Of a DNA stretch of 20,782 nucleotides, positions 1 to 7,858 are shown piece after piece; position 1 is the stretch's first letter; the number at the start of each line of letters is the position of its first letter. The stretch lies in the NCBI GenBank assembly GCA_937928455.1, contig CALFUG010000313.1:1-20782 (forward strand), in the 5' to 3' direction. Position numbers and translations under genes: made by a program. The notes below the pieces were generated by a model. It made no database searches. It was not told the DNA's origin and saw nothing but the letters and a program-made list of their open reading frames with translations. The stretch is from an uncultured Clostridia bacterium. Lineage in GTDB: Bacteria > Bacillota > Clostridia > Peptostreptococcales > Anaerovoracaceae.

Positions 1-643
1 CCAACATCATAGAAAAGAATTGTCCGATTACAGTGGCAATGGCCGCTCCCAATACCCCTAGGGCTGGAAATCCCGCCAGACCAAAGATAAGAATGGCGTC
101 TAAAATGATGTTAATAATGGCACCGGTCATACTGCAAAGCATAGGGAAAACCATATTTCCGGTGGCTTGAAGGACCTTTTCGGTATTTATTTGAAGGAAA
201 ATAAAAATAGAAAACCCGGTGGTAATTTGCAGATACAAGGTTCCCTGTTCTATGATAAAAGATGTCTCGCTATAAGCTTTGATATAGGGTGCGGCAAAAA
301 GCAGCGAAAATAAGGCAAATACTAACCAGTTAAGGAGTGCCAAACGTAAGCCATGGCTTGCCGCCTGGTCCGCCTCATCATATCGATGGGCCCCTAATCT
401 TCTGGCAATCAATGAGTTCACCCCGATGCCGGTACCAACGGCTAATGCAATAATCAGGATTTGAATAGGAAACACCAGCGTGATGGCGGTTAAGGCAGAT
501 TCGGAAACGGTAGCCACGAAAATACTGTCCACCACGTTGTATAGTGAGTGGATGAACATAGATAACATAGCCGGCCATGCCATAGTAACGGTAAGTCTGC
601 CCACTGGCATGATACCCATTTTGTTTTTACCGTGTTGTTCCAT
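1..643 (-). CDS. MATE family efflux transporter, N-terminal part (cut by window edge)
   Basis: Encodes the first 214 residues of a multidrug and toxin extrusion (MATE) transporter, an inner-membrane antiporter that exports small molecules against Na+ or H+. Reading the minus strand from the ATG at 643 gives MEQHGKNKMGIMPVGRL, then hydrophobic helices including NVVDSIFVATVSESAL and IALAVGTGIGVNSLIARRLG, which are the helix 1-2 signatures of the family. A later stretch (ATGNMVFPMLCSMTGAIIN) matches the helix 5 region. The start is supported by a GGAAAGGA ribosome binding site about 8 bases upstream and by a strong promoter at 694-722. The gene is divergent from the giant activase gene. It is not a close paralogue of the second MATE gene at 18108. 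Substrate cannot be told. The C-terminal half lies outside the window, so intactness is unknown. Confidence 0.88.
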   Translation of the reverse strand, partial: MEQHGKNKMGIMPVGRLTVTMAWPAMLSMFIHSLYNVVDSIFVATVSESALTAITLVFPIQILIIALAVGTGIGVNSLIARRLGAHRYDEADQAASHGLRLALLNWLVFALFSLLFAAPYIKAYSETSFIIEQGTLYLQITTGFSIFIFLQINTEKVLQATGNMVFPMLCSMTGAIINIILDAILIFGLAGFPALGVLGAAIATVIGQFFSMML

Positions 644-693
644 GATAAAAATCCTTTCCATACTTATAATATTGGGTGTTCCCACAAGTGGTT

Positions 694-722
694 ATTATAT
701 TCCGTTTTATACTAAATTTCAA
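694..722 (-). promoter_or_regulatory. Sigma-A promoter for the minus-strand MATE gene
   Basis: On the minus strand TTGAAA (717-722) is followed by exactly 17 bases and TATAAT (694-699). Transcription would start near 687, leaving a leader of about 44 bases before the ATG at 643. A short inverted repeat (ATGGT GAA ACCAT, 722-734) touches the -35 element and could be an operator, but it is only 5 bp per arm. Confidence 0.75.
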
Positions 723-847
723 TGGTGAAACCATGAAGGCACGTCAACCTGGGAGATAAAGAATATGTGGGATGGATTGTGGTGAGTTTGGCCAGTAGTT
801 GCCTTTATGATAAATAGAATGTTGCAACTGTACCTGACGAAAATTTA

Positions 848-856
848 TGGTATAAT
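848..856 (+). promoter_or_regulatory. Extended -10 promoter for the activase gene
   Basis: TGG followed by TATAAT (848-856) is a perfect extended -10 element. No good -35 lies 16-18 bases upstream; TTGCAA at 822-827 is 23 bases away, too far. Extended -10 promoters often work without a -35. The start would be near 863, giving a leader of about 70 bases. Confidence 0.55.
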
Positions 857-934
857 AATTTGGTGTTTTAGGCTTTGAAAGATGAATTAGTAGAAGCATA
901 GAGAAAAGAAACTAAAGGTGAGGATGGAAGAACA

Positions 935-3900
935 GTGAGATTAGGTATTGACGTAGGATCCACCACGGTAAAGCTGGTGTTATTGGATGCAGAGGGAAGT
1001 ATCATATATTCCGTGTATGAACGACATATGTCCAATGTATTCGCAAAGGTAGCGGATTTGTTAGAAGGCCTTTATCAATATCGTGGCGAAGAAGAGGTTC
1101 ATGTGGTTATCACAGGAAGCGGCGGTTTATCCTTGTCACAAATCATGGGTATCCCTTTTGAACAAGAAGTAATTTCTGCCAGCAAAGCCGTTGAAACCTT
1201 AATTCCGGAAACAGATGTCGCCATTGAACTGGGTGGAGAAGATGCAAAGATAACCTTTTATCGTCCTTCTATTGAGCAACGGATGAACGGAACCTGCGCC
1301 GGTGGGACGGGAGCCTTTATCGATCAAATGGCTGTTTTATTAAATACGGATGCCGAAGGCTTGGATAAAGCTGCTGAAAATTACAGCATCATTTATCCCA
1401 TAGCTGCCCGATGCGGTGTTTTTGCAAAAACGGATATCCAACCTCTCATTAATGAAGGCGCTTCTATGGAGGATTTGGCCGCTTCCATTTTCCAGGCAGT
1501 GGTGAACCAAACCATATCCGGATTGGCTTGTGGAAGAGTCATTCGTGGCAACGTGGCTTTTTTGGGAGGGCCACTATTCTTTCTTGGACAATTAAGGAAA
1601 CGTTTTATTGAAACTTTGGAGTTGGAAGAAGACCAAGTGATTTTTCCGGAAAACTCTCAGTATTTCGTGGCCATCGGGGCGGCTCTTCTATCTGATAAAT
1701 ATAGTCCGATTTCCACGAAACTATTGATGGCTCGCTTAAAGGAAAAGGACCCTACGGAACTCAACGAAGCCAAATACCTGAAGCCACTATTTCACTCCAG
1801 GGAGGAGTATGAAGTATTTCGTAGGCGACACAATCGTAATATGGTGGAATTGTTGGATATTCAACAAGTTACAGGGCCTTGTTTCTTGGGCATTGATGCC
1901 GGATCTACCACCACAAAGGCTGTTTTGATGGATTTTCATAAGAACCTGGTCTATCAGTATTATCGTTCCAATGAAGGAAAACCCTTGGAAGCTTGCATAG
2001 AAATGATGTCGGAATTGTATGGGATGCTTCCAGAGCAAGCGTATATCGCCCAAGCCTGTGTGACGGGATATGGAGAAGGATTGATTAAAACGGCGCTTCA
2101 CGCCGATTTGGGCGAAATCGAAACCATGGCCCATTACAAGGCAGCGGAAGAATTCCTTCCGGGTGTGGAGTTCATCCTTGATATTGGTGGTCAAGATATG
2201 AAATGCATGCGGATACGGGACGGTGCCATATATAGCATTATGCTGAATGAAGCATGTAGTTCCGGATGTGGTTCATTTATTGAAACCTATGCGAAGAGTG
2301 TGAATATGGACGCCCCCTCTTTTGCTAATGAAGCTTTATTTGCCTTGGCCCCGGTAGACTTGGGGACGCGCTGTACCGTATTTATGAACTCTAAGGTCAA
2401 GCAGTCGCAGAAAGAAGGAGCCACCATCGGAGATATTTCTGCTGGGCTGTCCTATAGTGTGATTAAGAATGCACTATACAAGGTTATCAAGTTGAGAAAT
2501 CCGGAAGAGGCGGGAGAAAAAATCGTGGTTCAAGGGGGCACCTTCTTGAATGATGCGGTATTACGGGCTATAGAGCACATTGTGGGAAGAGAGGTGATTC
2601 GACCGAATATTGCCGGAATTATGGGAGCTTATGGCGCTGCTTTGCTGGCCAAGGAAAGCTATTCCGGCCATGGAGAATCTACTTTGTTGAAACCGGAAGC
2701 ACTTCAAAAATTCCAAGTAAAAACTTCGCATACAAGGTGCAATCGCTGTGAAAACAACTGCTTATTGACCGTAAACTCATTTGGCGACGGGGAACGTTTC
2801 ATTACGGGGAACCGATGTGAGAGAGGAGAAGGAAAGGAAACTCATTCTCTGGATATTCCCAACATGTATGATTACAAATATCGTCGATTGTTTTCATACA
2901 CACCTCGAGAGATGGAAGACTCCGTAGGAGTCATTGGAATTCCACGGGTGCTCAACATGTATGAAAACTATCCATTCTGGTTTACATTTTTTCATGAATT
3001 GGGGTATCGAGTTGTCCTATCGCCTCATTCCAACAAAGGTATTTACGAGTCCGGCATGGATACCATTTCTTCGGATACAGCATGTTATCCTGCCAAGTTG
3101 GTTCATGGCCACATCCGATGGCTGGTAAAAAATGATGTTCCCATTATTTTCTATCCGAGCATCAACTATGAGCGCGATGAGGAAAGTTCCTTGGACAATC
3201 ATTACAACTGCCCGGTGGTTGCCACATATTCCGAAGTAATCGGCAATAATATGGACGATCTTTTCAAAGAGAATGGGGTGGAGTTTTTACATCCGTTTCT
3301 TCCTTATGATCAGGATGAATTTTTGGAAAGGGAGTTATTTGAGATTTTTAAGGAGAAGGGGTTTTCGCGAGAAGCCATTCATATAGCCATTGATAAGGCC
3401 AGAAAGGAAGATGTTCGCTTTAAAAGGGATATTCAGGTCCAAACCGAGAAAACATTAAAATGGATTCAGGAAAATCATCGAAAAGGGATTGTATTGGCCG
3501 GAAGGCCTTATCATCTGGACCCGGAAATCAACCATGGAATTGATCGATTGATTGTAGGCTTTGGCATGGCCGTATTGACGGAAGATGGTGTGGCTCCTAT
3601 GGGAACCCTGCCCGGCCCTATTCGTGTTTTAGACCAATGGATGTACCATTCTCGATTGTATCGAGCCGCGCAATATACGGGAACTCAAGAAAATTTGGAA
3701 TTGATTCAGCTCAACAGTTTTGGATGCGGCTTGGATGCAGTAACCACAGACCAAGTGGAGGAAATACTGGAAAATAACAATAAGCTTTATACCGTTCTGA
3801 AAATTGACGAAGGTTCCAATTTAGGTGCTGCCAAAATTAGAATTCGTTCCCTGAAAGCAGCCATGAAAGAAAGGGAAAAAAACAATATATTACCTTCTAT

Positions 3901-5167
3901 GAATTATAGTGGCTATCATCGCAAGGAATTCACTTCCTCCATGAGAAAGAAAGAAAACTATACGCTGCTTATGCCACAAATGTCGCCCATTCATTTTGAT
4001 TTTGTAGAAGCTGCTTTGAGAACCAGCGGATACAATGCGGTATTATTACCTCCAGTCAATAAAAATGCTGTGGAAGAAGGGCTTCGTTATGTGAACAATG
4101 ATGCTTGCTATCCTACTATAGTAACATTAGGGCAGATAATTTCTGCCCTGAAATCCGGAGAGTATGACTTGAATCGCACGGCGGTGTTTATGTCGCAAAC
4201 GGGAGGCGGATGTCGAGCTTCCAATTATGTTTCTTTGCTCCGAAAAGCACTGAAAGACTTGGAAATGGAACAGATTCCCGTGGTCAGTGTTAATATCGTA
4301 GGATTAGAAGCAAATTCTGGTTTTCGGCTGTCCTACGGCTTGATTAAAAAAGTATTGATGGCCGGTATTTATGGCGATACTTTTATGCGCGTGTTGTATG
4401 CTACCAGGCCTTATGAAAAAGTGCCGGGTTCCGCCAATGCATTATATGAAAAGTGGGCGAAAGTAGCCAAAGAGAATGTGGAATCGGGAAGTTTGATTTC
4501 ATATCGAAGTATTTTGAAGAAGATTGTGAGAGATTTTGACTTGCTACCTCTAGCGGATGTTAAGAAGCCGCGAGTGGGCGTTGTTGGAGAGATTTTGGTG
4601 AAGTATCATCCCACGGCCAACAATGATATTGTTGGAATTATTGAACAAGAAGGTGGAGAAGCGGTGGTATTGGATTTGGTGGATTTCTTCTTATACGGTA
4701 TGTATTCAAAAGAGTATAATTATCGACATCTCAGTGGAGACTACAAAGTCATGAGAGGAAATAAAATGGGCATCGGAGTGGTTGAGTGGTTTCGAAAACC
4801 AGCTCGCAGGGCATTAAGAGATAGCTTGCGATTTGAAGAACCTATGTACATTCCGGAAATTGCGGAAAAGGCCTCCGAAATTATTGGGCTGGGTAACCAA
4901 TTTGGAGAAGGATGGTTGTTGACAGGAGAAATGGTAGACTTAATTGATTCCGGTGTGGAAAATGTGGTGTGTTTACAACCATTTGCCTGCTTGCCCAATC
5001 ATATTAGTGGAAAGGGCGTTATGAAGGCTCTTCGAAAGAGAAACCCCTATGCCAACGTAGCGGCCATTGACTATGATCCGGGGGCTTCCGACGTAAATCA
5101 ATTGAATCGTATCAAGCTGATGATGGCAACTGCCCATAAAAACCTTGAAAAAAAGGGTCCAAAATAG
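935..5167 (+). CDS. Giant 2-hydroxyacyl-CoA dehydratase activase-related protein (two ATPase domains plus two acceptor-like domains)
   Basis: A 1410-residue cytoplasmic iron-sulfur ATPase of the BadF/BadG/BcrA/HgdC superfamily. Domain 1 (about 3-255) opens with GIDVGSTTVK and carries Cys121 (GTCAGGTGAF) and Cys160 (ARCGVFAKTD). Domain 2 (about 318-572) opens with GIDAGSTTTK and carries Cys441 and Cys480 at the same places. In HgdC two such Cys per subunit hold a [4Fe-4S] cluster at the dimer interface, so here one chain may form the pair. A Cys cluster follows (602, 605, 609, 628). The rest resembles DUF2229/HgdB proteins and contains two DACYP-like motifs (Cys717, Cys1058) and two closing motifs (FGCGLD near 930; PFACLPNH near 1350), suggesting an internal duplication. 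Family members move electrons at low potential using ATP. No dehydratase genes are adjacent, so the partner or substrate is unknown. The start is GTG behind AAAGGTGAGG. Confidence 0.88.
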   Translation: MRLGIDVGSTTVKLVLLDAEGSIIYSVYERHMSNVFAKVADLLEGLYQYRGEEEVHVVITGSGGLSLSQIMGIPFEQEVISASKAVETLIPETDVAIELGGEDAKITFYRPSIEQRMNGTCAGGTGAFIDQMAVLLNTDAEGLDKAAENYSIIYPIAARCGVFAKTDIQPLINEGASMEDLAASIFQAVVNQTISGLACGRVIRGNVAFLGGPLFFLGQLRKRFIETLELEEDQVIFPENSQYFVAIGAALLSDKYSPISTKLLMARLKEKDPTELNEAKYLKPLFHSREEYEVFRRRHNRNMVELLDIQQVTGPCFLGIDAGSTTTKAVLMDFHKNLVYQYYRSNEGKPLEACIEMMSELYGMLPEQAYIAQACVTGYGEGLIKTALHADLGEIETMAHYKAAEEFLPGVEFILDIGGQDMKCMRIRDGAIYSIMLNEACSSGCGSFIETYAKSVNMDAPSFANEALFALAPVDLGTRCTVFMNSKVKQSQKEGATIGDISAGLSYSVIKNALYKVIKLRNPEEAGEKIVVQGGTFLNDAVLRAIEHIVGREVIRPNIAGIMGAYGAALLAKESYSGHGESTLLKPEALQKFQVKTSHTRCNRCENNCLLTVNSFGDGERFITGNRCERGEGKETHSLDIPNMYDYKYRRLFSYTPREMEDSVGVIGIPRVLNMYENYPFWFTFFHELGYRVVLSPHSNKGIYESGMDTISSDTACYPAKLVHGHIRWLVKNDVPIIFYPSINYERDEESSLDNHYNCPVVATYSEVIGNNMDDLFKENGVEFLHPFLPYDQDEFLERELFEIFKEKGFSREAIHIAIDKARKEDVRFKRDIQVQTEKTLKWIQENHRKGIVLAGRPYHLDPEINHGIDRLIVGFGMAVLTEDGVAPMGTLPGPIRVLDQWMYHSRLYRAAQYTGTQENLELIQLNSFGCGLDAVTTDQVEEILENNNKLYTVLKIDEGSNLGAAKIRIRSLKAAMKEREKNNILPSMNYSGYHRKEFTSSMRKKENYTLLMPQMSPIHFDFVEAALRTSGYNAVLLPPVNKNAVEEGLRYVNNDACYPTIVTLGQIISALKSGEYDLNRTAVFMSQTGGGCRASNYVSLLRKALKDLEMEQIPVVSVNIVGLEANSGFRLSYGLIKKVLMAGIYGDTFMRVLYATRPYEKVPGSANALYEKWAKVAKENVESGSLISYRSILKKIVRDFDLLPLADVKKPRVGVVGEILVKYHPTANNDIVGIIEQEGGEAVVLDLVDFFLYGMYSKEYNYRHLSGDYKVMRGNKMGIGVVEWFRKPARRALRDSLRFEEPMYIPEIAEKASEIIGLGNQFGEGWLLTGEMVDLIDSGVENVVCLQPFACLPNHISGKGVMKALRKRNPYANVAAIDYDPGASDVNQLNRIKLMMATAHKNLEKKGPK

Positions 5168-5173
5168 TATAAT
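5145..5173 (+). promoter_or_regulatory. Sigma-A promoter for yebC, overlapping the end of the activase gene
   Basis: TTGAAA (5145-5150), 17 bases, TATAAT (5168-5173). The -35 lies inside the last codons of the activase gene and the -10 directly follows its stop codon. The start would be near 5180, with a leader of about 36 bases. No terminator is seen between the two genes, so read-through is also possible. Confidence 0.75.
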
Positions 5174-5215
5174 TTTTGTAAATATTTCATATAAATAAGT
5201 GGGGAGGTGTCTCCA

Positions 5216-5944
5216 ATGGGTAGACACGGAACAATTGCCGGCCGTAAGTCGGCACAAGATTCGAAACGAGCGGCACTATTTACCAAATATGCTCGAGCCA
5301 TTACGGTAGCCGCCAAGGGCGGAGGTGACCCGGAGTACAATATCTCATTGAAGCATGCCATTGATAAGGCAAAGGCTATTAATATGCCCAATGACAATAT
5401 TTCCAGGGCCATTAAAAAAGGCACGGGGGAGTTGGCAGGCGAGAGTTACGAATCCGGTTCATTTGAGGGATACGGGCCAGGAGGTGTAGCAATCATGGTG
5501 GAGGTGTTAACGGACAATAAGAATCGAACCACCTCTGCGGTAAAGCATATATTGGACCGATTTGGAGGGAATCTAGGAACGCCCGGTTGCGTTAGTTACA
5601 TGTTTTCTCAAAAAGGGCTCATCGTCATAGAAAAATCGGAAGGTGTCGAAGAAGAAGCCCTGATGGAAGCCGCTCTGGAAGCAGGAGCAGAGGATTTCAT
5701 CGTTTATGAAGATAGCTTTGAAATCTTGACACCGCCAGAGAATTTCAGCCAGGTGACGGCGGCTTTACAGGAAAAAGGATATGCTTTTGTGGAGGCGGAT
5801 GTAGAATACTTGCCTGGCATGGAGGCATGCCCGGAAACGCCGGGTGACAGGAAAAACTTGAAACGAATTATTGATGAGTTGGAAGAAAATGATGATGTAC
5901 AGAAAGTATATCACAATTGTAACCAATCATTAGAAGAAGAATAG
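5216..5944 (+). CDS. yebC: YebC/PmpR/TACO1 family protein
   Basis: A 242-residue member of the YebC/TACO1 family, cytoplasmic proteins described variously as DNA-binding regulators and as translation factors acting on ribosomes stalled at proline-rich motifs. The N-terminus MGRHGTIAGRKSAQDSKRA and the following FTKYARAITVAAKGGGDP are family signatures, as are NMPNDNISRAIKKGTGE and the central YEGYGPGG-like segment (here FEGYGPGGVAIMVEVLTDN). The length is normal (about 240). An in-frame GTG at 5207 would add three residues, but it is the end of the ribosome binding site GGGGAGGTG; the ATG at 5216 has ideal spacing and is chosen. The gene has its own promoter and is followed by a 12-bp palindrome. 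Often found near ruvABC in other bacteria; that context is absent here. Confidence 0.93.
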   Translation: MGRHGTIAGRKSAQDSKRAALFTKYARAITVAAKGGGDPEYNISLKHAIDKAKAINMPNDNISRAIKKGTGELAGESYESGSFEGYGPGGVAIMVEVLTDNKNRTTSAVKHILDRFGGNLGTPGCVSYMFSQKGLIVIEKSEGVEEEALMEAALEAGAEDFIVYEDSFEILTPPENFSQVTAALQEKGYAFVEADVEYLPGMEACPETPGDRKNLKRIIDELEENDDVQKVYHNCNQSLEEE

Positions 5945-5963
5945 AACTCATGAAAACAATAAA

Positions 5964-5990
5964 CATAATCCTGACCTTGTCAGGATTATG
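5964..5990. repeat. 27-bp perfect palindrome between yebC and panB (hairpin or operator)
   Basis: CATAATCCTGAC (5964-5975), a CTT loop, then GTCAGGATTATG (5979-5990): 12 perfect base pairs. As RNA it would be a stable hairpin 20 bases after yebC, but the bases after it (CTTTATAATG) form only a poor U tract, so termination may be weak. The arms contain the -35 element of the likely panB promoter, so it could instead be a binding site for a dimeric regulator. Confidence 0.7.
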
Positions 5991-5999
5991 CTTTATAAT
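5971..5999 (+). promoter_or_regulatory. Probable promoter for panB
   Basis: CTGACC (5971-5976, four of six consensus bases), 17 bases, TATAAT (5994-5999). A second TATAAT lies at 6008-6013 but has no fitting -35. The -35 and most of the spacer sit inside the 27-bp palindrome. Confidence 0.5.
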
Positions 6000-6051
6000 G
6001 ATATTCCTATAATGTTATTTTATGCGAAGCAAATGAGATGAGGGGGAAGTT

Positions 6052-6888
6052 ATGAGCGAGAAACAGAAAATGACGGTGATGGATTTTAAGAAATTCAAAG
6101 AAGAAGGAAGAAAGTTCAGCTATGTTACTGCATATGACTACACAATGGCATCCATCGTAAATGATTCCGAAGTAGAAATCATATTAGTAGGAGATTCCCT
6201 GGGAATGATAATGTTGGGATATGCCAGCACCACTCCGGTCACCATGGATGACATGGTTCATCATATCAGGCCTGTAGTAAAGGGAGCACCGAATACATGG
6301 ATTGTAGGGGATATGCCCTTTGGTTCTTATCATGAAAGCGATGAGCAGGCGGTACACAATGCGGTTCGACTCATAAAAGAAACGGGTTGCGATTGTGTGA
6401 AGCTAGAGGGTGGTGTGGAAATGGCCAGTCGAATCAGAGCCATTGTGAACGCGGGGATATTGGTGATGGGACATATTGGACTAACTCCCCAGACCGCTAC
6501 TGCGGTAGGAGGCTTCAAAGTTCAAGGAGGCACTCCTGAAAGTGCCCAGAAGTTGATTGAGGATGCTAAAACATTGGAAGAATGTGGTGTTTTTTCTATG
6601 GTACTGGAATGCGTGCCCAGTGTGGTAGGAAAGGCTGTTACGGAAGCGGTAAGTGTTCCGGTGCTGGGAATTGGTGCCGGGCCTCATGTGGATTGTCAGG
6701 TTTTGGTAACCCAAGATTTATTGGGAATGTATGGAGAATTCAAGCCCAAGTTTGTGAAACAATATGCGCAAGTACGAAAAGTCATGGTAGATGCATTGAA
6801 TGATTTTCACCGCGAAGCACTTTCCGGCGAGTTTCCTTCCCCGGAGTATTCCTTTAATAAAGATGTAAAACTGGATAAATTGTACTAA
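6052..6888 (+). CDS. panB: 3-methyl-2-oxobutanoate hydroxymethyltransferase (ketopantoate hydroxymethyltransferase)
   Basis: Makes ketopantoate from 2-oxoisovalerate and 5,10-methylene-tetrahydrofolate, the first committed step of pantothenate and CoA synthesis, in the cytoplasm. The 278 residues match the usual length of 260-280. The metal ligands are visible as Asp48 (VGDSLGM) and Asp87 (VGDMPFGS); substrate-binding residues are Lys117 and Glu119 (VKLEGG), and Glu186 (VLECVP) fits the catalytic Glu. GHIGLTPQ and GIGAGPHVDCQVLV are family motifs; the last has VDCQ where many homologues have CDGQ or TDGQ. The start ATG follows GAGGGGGAAG. It is first in a same-strand run with a ketopantoate reductase gene 26 bases downstream. 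panC and panD are not in the window. Confidence 0.95.
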   Translation: MSEKQKMTVMDFKKFKEEGRKFSYVTAYDYTMASIVNDSEVEIILVGDSLGMIMLGYASTTPVTMDDMVHHIRPVVKGAPNTWIVGDMPFGSYHESDEQAVHNAVRLIKETGCDCVKLEGGVEMASRIRAIVNAGILVMGHIGLTPQTATAVGGFKVQGGTPESAQKLIEDAKTLEECGVFSMVLECVPSVVGKAVTEAVSVPVLGIGAGPHVDCQVLVTQDLLGMYGEFKPKFVKQYAQVRKVMVDALNDFHREALSGEFPSPEYSFNKDVKLDKLY

Positions 6889-6914
6889 ACCATGGGAAGA
6901 GGGGTGTGAATTCC

Positions 6915-7856
6915 ATGAAAATTGCAGTAATTGGTGCCGGAGCGATGGGATGCCTATATGGCGGGAAACTATCGGCCATTGAATCCAACCAAGTCTATTT
7001 GTTAGATATTTGGAAAGAACACGTGGATACCATTAACGAAAAAGGTCTGTGGATGGAGGAAAAAGGTGAAAGACTTCATTATCCGAGGGTGAAAGCAAGT
7101 TTGGACCCAGAGGAAGTAGGTCCAGTGGACTTGGCGATTGTTTTTGTTAAATCCACCATGACAGAAAAGGCGGTTATGGAAAGCCGCGCTTTATTTGGCC
7201 CAGCCACATGGATTCTTACCTTACAAAATGGACTGGGAAATATTGAAAAAATCGGTGAAATTGCCGGATTGGAACATGTGTTGGGCGGTACAACGGCTCA
7301 TGGAGCCTATATGAAGGGTCCGGGGGAGATTTGCCATGCTGGATTTGGGAAGACGATTATTGGAGAGATGAACGGCGAAGAGACTCCCCGTATCCGAAAA
7401 TTACATGAATTATTGGGGAACGCGGACCTGGAAACAGAAATCAGCAGAAATATTTTGGGCTTGATTTGGGATAAATTGATAGTAAACGTTGGAATCAACC
7501 CGCTAACAGCCATTACTTCGTTGACCAATGGAGAGTTACTTCAACATCCGGAGCTATTAAACATTATGGAAAGGGCAGTGGCGGAGGCGGTGTCGGTTGC
7601 AGAAGCCAAGGGAATACGACTGAGTTATGATGATCCCTTTGCCCATGTGAAGCAAGTGTGTCATGGAACTTCAGCCAATAAATCTTCTATGTTACAAGAT
7701 ATTCTCAATCATCGAAAAACAGAAATTGATCGAATCAATGGGGCAGTATGGTTGGAAGGAGATAGTAGTAAAGTGGAGACTCCTGTGAATCAGGTACTGA
7801 CGGAATTGGTTCGATATTTGGAAAAAAGAAAAGCTCCCCCGGTGCAGGAGGCATAA
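6915..7856 (+). CDS. panE: 2-dehydropantoate 2-reductase (ketopantoate reductase, ApbA/PanE family)
   Basis: Reduces ketopantoate to pantoate, the step after PanB, so the two adjacent genes form a pathway pair. The 313-residue protein starts with a Rossmann fold, GAGAMG at 7-12. The C-terminal helical domain carries the catalytic Lys187 and Asn191 (WDKLIVNVGINPLTAI), NGEL, and Ser258 and Glu270 (TEIDRINGAV). An in-frame GTG at 6906 would add three residues, but the ATG at 6915 lies 8 bases after AAGAGGGGTG and puts the Rossmann strand at the usual place. Strand beta-2 ends in Asp31 (YLLDIWK) where the NADPH-specific E. coli enzyme has an Arg, so NADH use is possible (inference). The 3' end contains the AGGAGG site for the next gene, implying co-translation. 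Confidence 0.92.
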   Translation: MKIAVIGAGAMGCLYGGKLSAIESNQVYLLDIWKEHVDTINEKGLWMEEKGERLHYPRVKASLDPEEVGPVDLAIVFVKSTMTEKAVMESRALFGPATWILTLQNGLGNIEKIGEIAGLEHVLGGTTAHGAYMKGPGEICHAGFGKTIIGEMNGEETPRIRKLHELLGNADLETEISRNILGLIWDKLIVNVGINPLTAITSLTNGELLQHPELLNIMERAVAEAVSVAEAKGIRLSYDDPFAHVKQVCHGTSANKSSMLQDILNHRKTEIDRINGAVWLEGDSSKVETPVNQVLTELVRYLEKRKAPPVQEA

Positions 7857-7858
7857 AG

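Noticed and set aside
822..856. TTGCAA with TATAAT as a full promoter for the activase gene
   Set aside because: The spacer is 23 bases; the extended -10 alone is the better reading.
5207..5215. GTG start three codons upstream of yebC
   Set aside because: The GTG is the 3' end of the GGGGAGGTG ribosome binding site; the ATG at 5216 has the right spacing and the family N-terminus.
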